From Rubritalea squalenifaciens DSM 18772 (GTDB lineage Bacteria > Verrucomicrobiota > Verrucomicrobiia > Verrucomicrobiales > Akkermansiaceae): a stretch of DNA of 64,000 nucleotides. The stretch spans positions 372,001 to 436,000 of the forward strand of contig NZ_FQYR01000004.1 of assembly GCF_900141815.1 (NCBI RefSeq), read 5' to 3'. The position numbers and the translations under genes were made by a program. Below are positions 36,427 to 46,900 of this stretch, in pieces (within the stretch, counting starts at the first letter, position 1; every line of letters begins with the position of its first letter). The notes beneath the pieces were generated by a model, which made no database searches, had not been told where the DNA came from, and saw only the letters and a program-made list of their open reading frames with translations.

Positions 36427-39400
36427 CTACAATGTAGGCTTCCAATTTGATTTCTGATATTCAGTGGTTAGCTCTTCAAGAGTGTGACCTGTTAGCTCCT
36501 TCCAGATTCCTTCGTGGTAGGTTTTGTCGCGAAGGGAAGAAGAAACGGTTTTCACGATGGGTTTCTGGTATTTATCCTCCAGATAGAGAAGGAAAGCAGC
36601 TGAAGCCCAATAGGCTCCTAGAGGCTTATTGTAGTTGATGTGCTGGCTGTTGTGCTTTGCCCATCCGTCGTTATTGATCACTTTAAAACGGACATAGTCT
36701 GCAACGCCTTCGATGAACCAACCCGGCCCAGAGTGATTCTGGATGATATGGGTTAGTTCGTGCACGAAGACTCCTTTTGCATCACTCTTATTTCTCCTGA
36801 GATGGCCACTAGACATGGTGATGGTGTCGCCAAAGGCGTGAGCAGGATGCTTGATCTTATCGTTGAAAACGATGTTCACAGTGGTTCTGGTCTTGTGAAC
36901 AGGAGCATCGATAAGGTGAATGATCTTTGGCCAGGCATCGAAGTAGAGGGACGCTATTTCATCAAAGTGTGGTTGTAGGTCTTCAAATCCCTCCATATGG
37001 CCTATCAGTCTGATGGTGTGGTTGGTTCCCTTATAGCGCACTTTGCCAGTCTTGACCGAGAGGGGAGATTGGTCAGTGATTTCAAATTCCCTAACAGCAA
37101 CCCAGTGAGGGATGTCTTGCGTTGCTCTTAGTCTGAAGTGCTTCAAAGGACGTGTGAGCTTTGCTGCCAGTATGCCACCTGTTTCTTGAGCCAGCACAGC
37201 CCATGTTTTACCATCGAGTGATCCTTCTAACACGCCATTATCAAACTGATCACCTCCATCAGGTAAGCCGGTATGGACCACGACAGTCTTACCTCTGGCA
37301 ATTGGTGTACTGAGCTTCAAGTTGATGGTTTCATTTTTGCTCACCTTTCGAGCTACCCAGAAATAGGTGCCTCTATTTCCATCGATGATGTGACTTGCCG
37401 TGTGTTTTCCTGAGGCTGGTAGTTCGGTGGTCAAATTGGTGTTGGTTGAGAGTGCTCCTTCTTTGTGGAACAAGATGCTGGCTGGCAGGTCGCCTGTGCT
37501 TCCACCTGGGGTGGTTACTTTGATATCAAGACGCTCAGCGCCACCTACTTCTAAGTAGCCGATATCGATTGGATAGATGCCGGTCTGCAGTAGTACGGTG
37601 CCTGTCTTTGCGGAGTATCCATGTGGGCCGTCGTGATCAATGATGGTATTGCCGCCAATACGAAGCAGAGACCCATCGTCACTGGCTAGAGAGAAAGTGT
37701 AGGGTCCGGATTGGGGTATTTTGATATAACCGGTGAAACGGCATGCGAAGTTGTCATTCCTCTTGCGGATATCCAAATTAGGAGTCTGAACCACGGAGGA
37801 ACTGACGTCTGATAAAGTAGCAAAATCAGGTACTTTCTTCCACTTACCTTCAGCATACTGGGCAGTGAGGCCGGGTTTTAGGTCAGAGACTTTGATTGGT
37901 GAGAACTTCGAGCAATGGATGGCTGTGATTTCACTGTGGCGATCACTCTTGGCCATCATAGATTTTACTGTGAGCGGCTTATCCACCTTGATTGGGGTGG
38001 TGTAGACTGGCGAGTCCATGGTAGGTTCAGAACCGTCAGTGGTGTAATGGATTTGAAAGCCTTTAGGTGGCTCTTGGAATGTAACACTCGTGCTTTCACT
38101 GAACAGGTGAGTGGTGGCGTTGGGCTCAGGATTTGGTATGCGGTAGTTTACATCCCAGTGATCTAGGTAGCTGAAGTGGTGAGTGAGACGAGATTTGAAT
38201 GAGCGAAGATCTTTCTTGTCTTTGCTAGTCCAAAGAGTTTCAGCCATGGCGATCATGCGGGGCATGACCATATATTCCACACGGTCTGAGGTCTCCATCC
38301 ATTCCGTCCAGACGTTCCCTTGTGCGCCCAGGAATTGCTTTTCGTAAGCACTCCCCATGAATTCCTCTGGCACAGGGTTCCAATTATAAACGCGTTCAGT
38401 AGAGTTGCTGCTGTAAGCATAGTCGAAATAACAAGGGGACATGGGAGTCATGATTACGTTGTGGCCTTTTTTGACCGTCTCAGGTACGGCTCCCATCCCG
38501 ATCCAGAACATGACAGTGGCATTCGGAGCTAGACCGCCGTGGGTAATCTCATCCCAGCCTATCAGGTGCCTGTTGTGGGCATTGATATATTTCTCCATGC
38601 GCCGGATGAAGTAGCTCTGTAGTTCATTGGTGTTTTTAATACGTTCCTTACGCATCTGAGCCTGGCAATGTGGACACTGGTCCCAGAATTTTTTGATAAC
38701 TTCGTCTCCACCGATGTGGATGTATTCGTCTGGGAATAGTGCCATAACTTCGGTCAGCACATCCTCAAGGAAAGTGTAGGTAGCCTCTTTGCCCGCGCAG
38801 TAGGAGTTCTGGCTAGATGGTGTCCAACCTTCGCCGTCATCTTTTAAGTCTCCGCCACAGGCGAGCTCGGGATAGGCTGAGATAGCTGGAAGACTGTGGC
38901 CCGGCATTTCGATTTCCGGGATGACCCTGACATTTCTGAGCTTGGCGTAGGCTACAATTTCCTTGATATCTTCTTGGGTGTAAAAGCCTCCGTACCAATC
39001 GCCGGACTTGAGGTCTTGTTCTGACTTGGGGAATTCTAACTCGGTTACTCTCCACCCTGCAGCTGTGCCTTTGCGGAAGCCGCCCAATTTGGTCAGCTTC
39101 GGATACTTTTTGATTTCCAACCTCCACCCGCCGTCATCAATCAGATGCCAATGAAAGACATTCATTTTATAGGCAGCGAGAAGGTCTATGTACTTCTTTA
39201 CAAAGTCTTTGCCGTAGAAGTGGCGGGATTCATCCAGGTGCATTCCTCTCCACTGGAAGCGTGGGGAGTCCTTGATTTTGACCTCAGGCAAGGTTGCATC
39301 TTGCTTTAGTTCGTCCGGCAGTAGTTGGAGAAAGCTCTGGAATCCATAGAAGTGGCCGGCAGGGGATGATGCTGTGATCGTGATGCCTTTGCTCTGCGAA

Positions 39401-39696
39401 ATCTCGAGCAGGTAGTCTTCTTTTCCAAGTTTTTGATGTGCAGTGGCTTCTAGGAGCCTGATCTTAGTGGTGTCGCCCTTGTGAGTAACAGGGAATCTGG
39501 CGTTTAGAGTTTCCTGACAAAGATCGACTAGAGGAGCAAGATCAACAGCTTCAGAATGGATGGTTAGGGAGGTGCCAAGCTGGAATGACTTCTGGCTTTC
39601 CTGAACCTCCTGAGGTTGTGGAATGATGGTAATAGATGCCGCCTCCATGAGTGGCGGCAAGGCTACTAGTAGCGATAGGAGTGAGTGTTTGTTCAT
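36427..39696 (-). CDS. GH20 beta-N-acetylhexosaminidase fused to PA14, F5/8-type and BSP metallopeptidase domains
   Basis: The 1,089-residue secreted protein has a signal peptide and a GH20b domain. The GH20 catalytic barrel follows, with the Asp-Glu pair in HIGGDEV (Asp331-Glu332). A PA14 domain (about 620-760, ASDDGSLLRIGG) and a discoidin-like module (about 770-880) come next. The last 200 residues resemble basic secretory proteins/bacterial BSP peptidases: VFVHELTHIIQ...GPGWFIEGVADYVRF, where HELTH is the zinc motif. It would remove terminal GlcNAc/GalNAc and may also cut protein. An upstream GTG (39,735) is unlikely. An operator copy lies 80 bases upstream. Confidence 0.9.
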   Translation of the reverse strand: MNKHSLLSLLVALPPLMEAASITIIPQPQEVQESQKSFQLGTSLTIHSEAVDLAPLVDLCQETLNARFPVTHKGDTTKIRLLEATAHQKLGKEDYLLEISQSKGITITASSPAGHFYGFQSFLQLLPDELKQDATLPEVKIKDSPRFQWRGMHLDESRHFYGKDFVKKYIDLLAAYKMNVFHWHLIDDGGWRLEIKKYPKLTKLGGFRKGTAAGWRVTELEFPKSEQDLKSGDWYGGFYTQEDIKEIVAYAKLRNVRVIPEIEMPGHSLPAISAYPELACGGDLKDDGEGWTPSSQNSYCAGKEATYTFLEDVLTEVMALFPDEYIHIGGDEVIKKFWDQCPHCQAQMRKERIKNTNELQSYFIRRMEKYINAHNRHLIGWDEITHGGLAPNATVMFWIGMGAVPETVKKGHNVIMTPMSPCYFDYAYSSNSTERVYNWNPVPEEFMGSAYEKQFLGAQGNVWTEWMETSDRVEYMVMPRMIAMAETLWTSKDKKDLRSFKSRLTHHFSYLDHWDVNYRIPNPEPNATTHLFSESTSVTFQEPPKGFQIHYTTDGSEPTMDSPVYTTPIKVDKPLTVKSMMAKSDRHSEITAIHCSKFSPIKVSDLKPGLTAQYAEGKWKKVPDFATLSDVSSSVVQTPNLDIRKRNDNFACRFTGYIKIPQSGPYTFSLASDDGSLLRIGGNTIIDHDGPHGYSAKTGTVLLQTGIYPIDIGYLEVGGAERLDIKVTTPGGSTGDLPASILFHKEGALSTNTNLTTELPASGKHTASHIIDGNRGTYFWVARKVSKNETINLKLSTPIARGKTVVVHTGLPDGGDQFDNGVLEGSLDGKTWAVLAQETGGILAAKLTRPLKHFRLRATQDIPHWVAVREFEITDQSPLSVKTGKVRYKGTNHTIRLIGHMEGFEDLQPHFDEIASLYFDAWPKIIHLIDAPVHKTRTTVNIVFNDKIKHPAHAFGDTITMSSGHLRRNKSDAKGVFVHELTHIIQNHSGPGWFIEGVADYVRFKVINNDGWAKHNSQHINYNKPLGAYWASAAFLLYLEDKYQKPIVKTVSSSLRDKTYHEGIWKELTGHTLEELTTEYQKSNWKPTL

Positions 39697-39776
39697 CGTA
39701 AATGTGTGTTTCGTTGCGAGCAATAAGCTCTTCACACACTACGTGTCAGGTTCCCTCGATTCGACGAATTGCCGAG

Positions 39777-39793
39777 TGTCTCATTTGGGGACA
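39777..39793. promoter_or_regulatory. Island 17-bp operator, copy 3 (TGTCTCATTTGGGGACA)
   Basis: A match that overlaps the stop codon of the regulator gene, 80 bases before the GH20/peptidase gene, so it could control that gene separately inside the cluster. Confidence 0.65.
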
Positions 39794-40875
39794 GGTGGGG
39801 GTGCGACAGACTTCCCGTTGAAGTATTCCATCAGCAGTAGCTTGTTCTCGCTTGAGAGGGTTTTGGTCTTCAAGAGCTGCCGGATCATTTTTGCCAGTGC
39901 GTTTGCGAGCGACCTGTGATCCGTGCTGTAGAAGCTCAGCTTGGGGTGGAACAATGGGAGCAGTGGATCGGAACCTGCTATGACGACACTGATATCTTCA
40001 GGTATTTTCAAGTTCAGCTCCAATAGTACCGAATAGAGAGTAATTACTGCATCCATACCATTGATGATCACTCCGGTGGGGCGTTCCTTTGAGGTGAGAA
40101 GTTTGTGCAAAATCCCATAGAGTTCCTCGGGGTCGTTTTCCCAGCATGGCGTATTGTAGTTTGCGGAGAATGGTAGCTTTCTCGAACTTAATTCTTCAGC
40201 GAAAGCCTCAATGCGGTTTTTTCTTTTGTAGTGCATCGGGGATGTGATGCGGGTGTGGCCTGCACGGGTGAGTACTCCGATCGCATGCCTGAGAGTAGCG
40301 ACACCGTCATAGGCAAGGTATGGGAGGCGTGACTTGAACGCTGGGCCGCCGCAGATGATCGCTGGAATTTTTTTCTTTTCAAAGTATCTGGCAATGGGCT
40401 TAGAAGCTTCGTAGAGTAGCCAGACATCAGCCTTTGACTGGCTAGTGATGGTATCCAGACGGCTGTCCGGACTAGCCAGATGATAGATGTGATGATGGAG
40501 ATAGGTGACGCTTACCTCATCACTTTTTATGTTGTTAGATAGTTCGCGTAAAAAGTCCTGAGTGCCTGAAGCTAGCTGCTCAACTGGACGAGGCAGGAGA
40601 GTGATGAGAGTTTTGTGCTGGGTGTTTTGCTTTTGCTCGGGAGGAGACTTTCTTACCTTTCTCGGGCATCCAGTCTTGGCCTTGGTTATCGTCCCGTCCT
40701 TCTCAAGTATGTCGAGAGCGTTGCGGAGAGTTCTCCTGGCCACGCCAAGTGTTTTGGCTAGGCGTGGCTCTCCCGGCAGCAAGGGGCCAATTTCCCCATT
40801 GTTAATAGAATTACGTATGGTTTCCACCGTACGTTGCACAAGAGAGTCTGGCCTGGGTACTTTCATACTTAACAT
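39781..40875 (-). CDS. GntR-type winged-helix regulator with LacI-like sensor domain
   Basis: The 364-residue protein has an N-terminal winged helix (residues 10-65, LLPGEPRLAKTLGVARRTLRNALDILEKDG). It is joined to a periplasmic-binding-protein-like domain that binds effector in LacI/GalR regulators (VVIAGSDPLLPLFHPKLSF, then DHRSLANALAKM). It is the only obvious transcription factor in the island. It lies between the two GH20 genes on the same strand, with 84-base gaps on both sides. The likely inducer is a sugar released by these enzymes. It is the best candidate to read the eight 17-bp repeats; no copy precedes its own start. ATG 40,866 is an alternative start. Confidence 0.85.
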   Translation of the reverse strand: MLSMKVPRPDSLVQRTVETIRNSINNGEIGPLLPGEPRLAKTLGVARRTLRNALDILEKDGTITKAKTGCPRKVRKSPPEQKQNTQHKTLITLLPRPVEQLASGTQDFLRELSNNIKSDEVSVTYLHHHIYHLASPDSRLDTITSQSKADVWLLYEASKPIARYFEKKKIPAIICGGPAFKSRLPYLAYDGVATLRHAIGVLTRAGHTRITSPMHYKRKNRIEAFAEELSSRKLPFSANYNTPCWENDPEELYGILHKLLTSKERPTGVIINGMDAVITLYSVLLELNLKIPEDISVVIAGSDPLLPLFHPKLSFYSTDHRSLANALAKMIRQLLKTKTLSSENKLLLMEYFNGKSVAPPPVPK

Positions 40876-40959
40876 GGGAAATCACAAAATTTGAGTAGGA
40901 GTGTATTTAGTATAGAAGCCACAAATCTCCGTTTTATCAAAGATATTTCATCTAGCCTT

Positions 40960-43605
40960 TTACTTAACTATCATCTCTTTAATTACTAACCAGGCAGTTT
41001 GGTTGGCAGTACACCGAATTCTGATGTGTGATACTTGCTGATTCACTAAAGCACCAGCTTGGCCATCCTTGAAGTTGGCTACCTCCTTCCAGTTTGTACC
41101 ATCTTGGGAAATTTCAAGCACACCGCTCTCAAGTCGGTCACTACCTCCATTCCCTGTAATCACGAGTACTTCTTTTACCAGTTTGTCTGAAGTCACTTCG
41201 AGTGTGAAATGATCTCCTTTTTGTGGGGCGGCTGCTGACCAGAACTTGCTTACTTCAGAATCATCCATCGCTTTCTCTGGTATATTGTCCCCATAGGTTG
41301 GGAGACTAGTTGATATATTTACGGAGAAGACTTCCGGTGGCTTCTTGCTTCTGAGAAGCCAGTCCGCTGGTATAGGCTGCTCCGCCATACGTGAGGAAGC
41401 GATGGTGACGTCAAGCTTGGAAGCGCCTTCACCTTCGAGATAAGCGATTCGTATCGGGTACATGCCTTTCTCCAGATAGACCTTGCTGCTTTCTTTTTTG
41501 TAAGAATGTAGCCCATCGTTATCCACGATTCGAATGCCAGAGATGTCCAGTATCGAACCATCGTCACTACCTAGATTGAAAGTATAGGTGTCGCTTACTG
41601 GTACGCGAATTAGACCTGAATAATCTAGAAGGAAATTTTTCTTACTCAACGCATGGCTGATGGAAATATTGGATACCTGCTCTGTCTGGAGAGGAAGAAC
41701 AAAGCGTGGAGCCGGAATGTGATTCCATTTACCCTCCGTGTAGGAGACCCAGAGTCCGGGCTCAGTTTTGAGGTTATCTAGAGGGTATAGTTCCTTCACC
41801 AGTTTGATCGCCGCCGGATAGCTGTGGTGATCGGCTGATTCAAAACGGGAGATGAGTAGTTTACCGTTCTCTTTGGCTGTAATGGGGCGCTTGGGAGAAT
41901 TGTCAGTGATGGATGGATCTGTCCCATCCAGTGTATATTTTAAGCTGTCAGGTTTTTGAAATCCAGTGACTGGAATTGTGACCGATTTTCTAAAAATAGC
42001 TGTTTTGAATGGTAAGTTTGGGCGTTGGACTTCGAAGTGAATACCCTGGTTGGTCATTCTCCGCTTGTGAGCGTTGACTCGATCAAGAAATGCATCCCAC
42101 TCATTCTCTTCTTGTTTGGGGGACCAGAAGGTTTCCGCGAGAGCTAAAAGGCGAGGGTACATAAGCCAGTCGACATCCTTTTCTCTGGGGATGTATTCGG
42201 TCCAGATACAGGATTGACCCCCGAGGATGTTTTTTGCCTCCTGAGTTGTGAGATTCTGAGATGGATTCCAGAGAAATGAGCGCTTCAGGGTTACGTTATA
42301 GTAGCCGTGACCAGGGAATGAGGCTAGTGGATCATGGTTGTAATTGAGGTAACATTCAGGGAGAGGAGCTGCGATGGTTTTGTAGCCGTCTTTAGCACTC
42401 AGAGTTTCAAAGTTAGAGTTTCTCCACGCCATCATTACGATGTCTTTCGGGGCATTGTGGTCCCTGAGCTCATCCCAGCCAATCGTGGTGATTCTCTTTT
42501 GATCTAGATGCTTCTTGATCTGAAGGGTCATCCAGTCTTGTAGCTTTTTCGGGTCGTCCTCAATTCCCAGCTCTTTCATACGCTGAATAGAATCGGGATC
42601 TTCAGACCAGGCGTTGTGACCCACCTCGTCACCGCCAATGTGCAGGTAGGGCATCGGGAAAAGATCAGTAATCTCATCGAGAACGTCGCACATGAATGTG
42701 ATGCCCTTGTCCGAGGCTGAAATCACATTTGAGTTACCCGCCGTATATTCTGGGTAGGACTTGTTTACCGCGCCGCAATGGCCGGGGAAATCGATTTCAG
42801 GAAGTATCTGGACATGCCTTTTAGCTGCGTAATCGATGATTTCTTTGATCTCTTCCTGGGTGTAGAAACCCCCGTACAGGTTATCATTGTTGATGTACTT
42901 ATCTGGTTCCAGCGTGGAATCTACGCGTGCGCCACGGTTCCTCCATGCACCCACGCTGGTGAGCTTGGGGTACTTTTTAATCTCGATTCTCCAGCCGTCA
43001 TCGTCAGTAAGATGCCAGTGGAACACATTCATCTTTAAGGATGCGATGCGATCGATGAAGCGCTTCACAGTTTCTATATCATGGAAATGCCTGGAGACAT
43101 CCAGATGGGCGCCTCTCCAATGATAACGTGGCTGATCCTCTACCGAGCAATGCGCTATGCTCCAATTGACACTATCTACAGGGCTACTGGAATAGACCTC
43201 AGAAGGCAGTAGCTGGAGTAATGTTCTGGTGCCGTAGAAAATGCCTGCGGGGTGTGAAGCTGTGATTCTTACGCTATTTCCATCAACATTCAGGCTGTAT
43301 GCTTCTCTATTGTTAGGGTTCGTGTTAGTGGTTTGTAGGATGATGTGTGAGCCGCTTTGAACTAAATTATTGTTGAGGGGTCTTAGTGGGAATGGCCAGC
43401 CTGTGGACGCGCGCAGTTGATCTGCCAAGAGTCCGGCTTCATTAGCTAGTGATGGACTGAAGTAGATGGTGGTGGATTTTTTCAAGCTAAGCTTTTTGCC
43501 TTCAGATATCTCAGAGTTTGCTGGAGATGGGATGAGGGTGTGGGCAGTCAAGGAGCTAAAGCAAACCAGTAATGAGCTGGCGATTAGAATAGGTGTATTA
43601 GTCAT
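40960..43605 (-). CDS. GH20 beta-N-acetylhexosaminidase with PA14 and discoidin-like domains
   Basis: The 881-residue secreted enzyme has a signal peptide (residues 1-21) and a GH20b domain. The catalytic barrel holds HIGGDEV (Asp326-Glu327) and an NVFHWHLTDDDGWR segment. A chitobiase-type C-terminal piece, PA14 (LGSDDGSILDISG) and a discoidin-like module follow. It is a paralogue of the 36,427 enzyme without the peptidase domain. It removes N-acetylhexosamine from glycans in the periplasm or at the surface. Two operator copies lie upstream. Confidence 0.92.
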   Translation of the reverse strand: MTNTPILIASSLLVCFSSLTAHTLIPSPANSEISEGKKLSLKKSTTIYFSPSLANEAGLLADQLRASTGWPFPLRPLNNNLVQSGSHIILQTTNTNPNNREAYSLNVDGNSVRITASHPAGIFYGTRTLLQLLPSEVYSSSPVDSVNWSIAHCSVEDQPRYHWRGAHLDVSRHFHDIETVKRFIDRIASLKMNVFHWHLTDDDGWRIEIKKYPKLTSVGAWRNRGARVDSTLEPDKYINNDNLYGGFYTQEEIKEIIDYAAKRHVQILPEIDFPGHCGAVNKSYPEYTAGNSNVISASDKGITFMCDVLDEITDLFPMPYLHIGGDEVGHNAWSEDPDSIQRMKELGIEDDPKKLQDWMTLQIKKHLDQKRITTIGWDELRDHNAPKDIVMMAWRNSNFETLSAKDGYKTIAAPLPECYLNYNHDPLASFPGHGYYNVTLKRSFLWNPSQNLTTQEAKNILGGQSCIWTEYIPREKDVDWLMYPRLLALAETFWSPKQEENEWDAFLDRVNAHKRRMTNQGIHFEVQRPNLPFKTAIFRKSVTIPVTGFQKPDSLKYTLDGTDPSITDNSPKRPITAKENGKLLISRFESADHHSYPAAIKLVKELYPLDNLKTEPGLWVSYTEGKWNHIPAPRFVLPLQTEQVSNISISHALSKKNFLLDYSGLIRVPVSDTYTFNLGSDDGSILDISGIRIVDNDGLHSYKKESSKVYLEKGMYPIRIAYLEGEGASKLDVTIASSRMAEQPIPADWLLRSKKPPEVFSVNISTSLPTYGDNIPEKAMDDSEVSKFWSAAAPQKGDHFTLEVTSDKLVKEVLVITGNGGSDRLESGVLEISQDGTNWKEVANFKDGQAGALVNQQVSHIRIRCTANQTAWLVIKEMIVK

Positions 43606-43676
43606 AATAGGAGATGCGTGTGTATTGAGTTACGCAAAATTACGACGGCACACTTGAGATTACACTTAATCTCACC

Positions 43677-43693
43677 TGTCTAATGAAGAGACA
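43677..43693. promoter_or_regulatory. Island 17-bp operator, copy 4 (TGTCTAATGAAGAGACA)
   Basis: Lies 71 bases before the GH20 ATG. The flanks extend the palindrome to CCTGTC...GACAGG. The first ten bases are identical to copy 1, which stands 12 kb away. Confidence 0.75.
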
Positions 43694-43758
43694 GGCCAGA
43701 GGTGGTGAAGTATTAGTGCGTTTTGCGTCTCACGGCGGGATTGGGGTGTGAGTTCAGG

Positions 43759-43775
43759 TGTCTCTTGGGGGGACA
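43759..43775. promoter_or_regulatory. Island 17-bp operator, copy 5 (TGTCTCTTGGGGGGACA)
   Basis: A second match in the same divergent region, 153 bases before the GH20 start and 220 bases before the Verru_Chthon gene; it may serve either. Confidence 0.6.
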
Positions 43776-43995
43776 GCATTGAGTTGTTTAGACGTAAATG
43801 CTGAATTATGTGTAGGTGTTCTAAGCTTTATTTTACATGCTTAGGAGCGGATTAGTGATCGTAAAAAGACATGTCCTGTCATATAGTACAGGATACTCTG
43901 AATGGAAAAAATTCATTGTAAATACATCTATCGTCAGGATATTTCGAAGTACTTCATTGATTTGAAATACTCAAAATGAATACGAATTACTGAAT

Positions 43996-46900
43996 ATGTT
44001 TCCGCGAAAGAAAATAGTCGAACCGAAGGGATTTGCATTAGTGGCCACACTTAGTGTGACTGTGTTGATCATGCTTCTCGCTATGGGCATGCTAAGTTTG
44101 TCAAATCAGGAAAGCAGGATTGCCAGAGACCCAATGGTGGAGGCCCAGGCCAATGCAAGAATGGCCCTGATGATAGCGATTGGTGAATTGCAGGAAGCTG
44201 CAGGGCCGGACCAACGTATCACAGCAAATTCTAATATTTTGGGGTCAGGTGTGCAAAGGGAATATCTGCTTGGGACATGGAGAAGTATAGGAGATGGAGT
44301 GGATAAAACTGATGTTACTGATCTGGCAAATGACTATAGAGATAGTTATTCTGGCAAAGATAGAAATGGGCGCTTTCTGAAGTGGTTGGTCTCCGGTGAA
44401 AAGAAGGATGTAGAAGAGATTGATTTTGTCAAAGTGGAGTCCACGAATAATGAAGTGGCTTTGATCGGGCGCGGTTCGCTCGGTCTAGCACCAGACGCTT
44501 CGGTCTCTGGCGAGCTTGAGCGCAAGATTGTATCAGTGCCAAAGGTGCAAATCACGCAGGATTACCGAAAAGGGGCGTATGCTTGGATGGTATCTGGAGA
44601 GAGCTTGAAAGCTCGCATAGATTTTGAGAGATCAGAGAAAGATGATCGATCAACCCAGTTGGTTGCAAAAGCTGCCCACCCGAATACCAGCCTGGAGGCA
44701 TTTGACGGTCAGGGAGCACCTGCTCTTGCTGGAAAGTTTGTGACTACGGAAGGAGAACTGACTGAGAAATTTGGAAAAACTCATAGCTGGAAAACTCTAA
44801 AATTAGCTGCTGAGCAAGAAGTCGAAGATGGTGATATAGGTTATTATTATCATGATTTGTCAACGAAGTCAGTAGGTGTTCTAACAAATGTTAAGTGGGG
44901 AGGTCTGCGCAAAGACCTTAATATGATGATGGAGAGAGAAGCTTTGCCTCAGGAGATGCAGTTGTCTCCTGACATTGCAGCTCGAGTTTTTGAGGATGGC
45001 CCATTCTGGTATGATCTGAGAAACTATATGAGGGCCTACAAGCCTCTCTCTGAGGGGGGATTGTTGACTTGGGATGGGGATCAGCCCACTTATTCACTAG
45101 GTAATGATTGGCTAGACGTTTGTAGTAGAAGAGGCTGGCAACACCGTATGCCTGTAGTGAGCAAATGGCTGTGGCTAGTTTCATACTTTGGTGATCCAGT
45201 GTCAGCGGATAAGAGCCAGTTGTGTATGGTTGTTCAACCTATCATAGAACTGTGGAACCCTTTCAATATACAACTCTCACTTCCTCCTGATTCTCATTTC
45301 GATTTGAAATTCTGGAGCATGCCGCTTGCATTGAATGTCAGGCAGCCAGGTGTTGGAAACCTCATACAGAATCGGGCATTGCACCATCCTGTCCGAGAGA
45401 ATGAATCTTACGATTCATCTCAGCCTCAGATTGCAGCTCCAACAGTACGCTATGAGGTGAATTTGAAAGACCAATTCGGCAAGCCTAAGTCTATGGCTCC
45501 TGGAGAGGTGGTTCTCTATTCAGACGGTAGCAATAGGCCCAAGCTGCCGAGCTCGAGGGTTATTCCTCTCAATAGAGGTTTCGAGGTTCGCGGTGGCACG
45601 TATTCTGCAAACATTGACCATTATGGTAATAAGCTGGTTTTGGATAGTAACGCTGCGATAGAAGTATACTACACCCGCCGGAATGAATGGTTCTATAGTG
45701 ATAACTACCTTGTCGGTCCACAGGGCTATCCAAACCAATGGTCTTACCAAGCCGACATCATGACTGTAGGGTCAATGAGGGCAACTTCTGTAGATCTTGA
45801 TCCTAATAAATCATTGTTCTCCCTGTCATCGACGTCCAAAGAGGATCCTCAGCCTTCTGTGTTAGTTGGGGCTGTGCTTAAGACGGAGCATTCAATTGCA
45901 GATATCTCCTTAGGTGATGAGCTAACTCTGTCTGAGCAGGTGGATTTTTCTCCTTTCCTCTTTTCTCCACTTACTCTGGGTCAGTGCTTCATCAGAGAGA
46001 ATAATGAGCACCAATTGACGACGAGTCCTTACAATTTCATAGTTCGACGAGTAAATGATTTTGATGACATCAAGCTCGCAATCGATGGTGACAATGGTCA
46101 CTTGGGCCGAAGTGTTGGCGTAGATGGTCAGTCCATGGTACCTGTCAGAGAAATTCCAGTGCAGCCGATTACATCAATGGCTCAGCTCCAGCATTCTGAT
46201 CTAGGTCACTATGCGGCGCGCTATGAACACAACCCCAAAGACCCCAGCCAAATATGTGACCTGAGTGATGACTATGGTACCTACAAGCTTAAGCCCTGGC
46301 ACCTAAAATCACACCCAAACATTAACTATGCATTTGCAAACTCATTTGCGAACCCATTCGTTTCACAGACAGATGTTGAACATAAGGGGGCTTCTCCATT
46401 GGGGGGATTTCATGGAGGTGACAATGGTTATTCTGTCACTTTACATGATAAATCATGGAAGCTGAACGAGGCTTTGTGGGATGACTGGTATACTAGTGGC
46501 TTGGGAAACTGGGATTCACCGCTTGTAGAGGATAAGAAATCCATGTCTCAACTTTTAGAAGAGCTATCTCAAGGTAAGAATTCTCTGCCCAACATGCGTT
46601 ATCATGTAGATGTTATCGACGCTGAGAAAGCGAAACTGGAACTAGAGGGGGATGATGGGTACAAAAAGCTTGCACAGTATCTAACGATTAAAGGTAGCTT
46701 CAATGTAAACTCAACATCGAAGCATGCTTGGAAAGCTTTGCTCAGTGGTTTGAACTATAAAGGCAATACTGTAGCCTTCCTGAATGCCCAGAATGGGGAG
46801 TGGGAGACCGAATCTCTGGATAATGGTTTTGCATTCTCACGTTTCACACTAGCAAACGGTTCCTCAGTGGAGGCCTCAGGTGGGGGGCAGTCTTATTGGC

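Larger units (their letters stand above)
43606..43995. other. Divergent regulatory region with two operator copies
   Basis: This 390-base gap lies between the GH20 gene and the Verru_Chthon gene. It contains operator copies 4 and 5, a CTAAGC...GCTTAG inverted repeat near 43,820-43,845, and a TCCTGT-8-ACAGGA palindrome near 43,874-43,893. No gene is seen. Confidence 0.6.

Noticed and set aside
43874-43893. TCCTGT-8-ACAGGA palindrome before the Verru_Chthon gene
   Set aside because: It resembles the island operator but has different half-sites and length, and it occurs only once, so it was not counted in the regulon.
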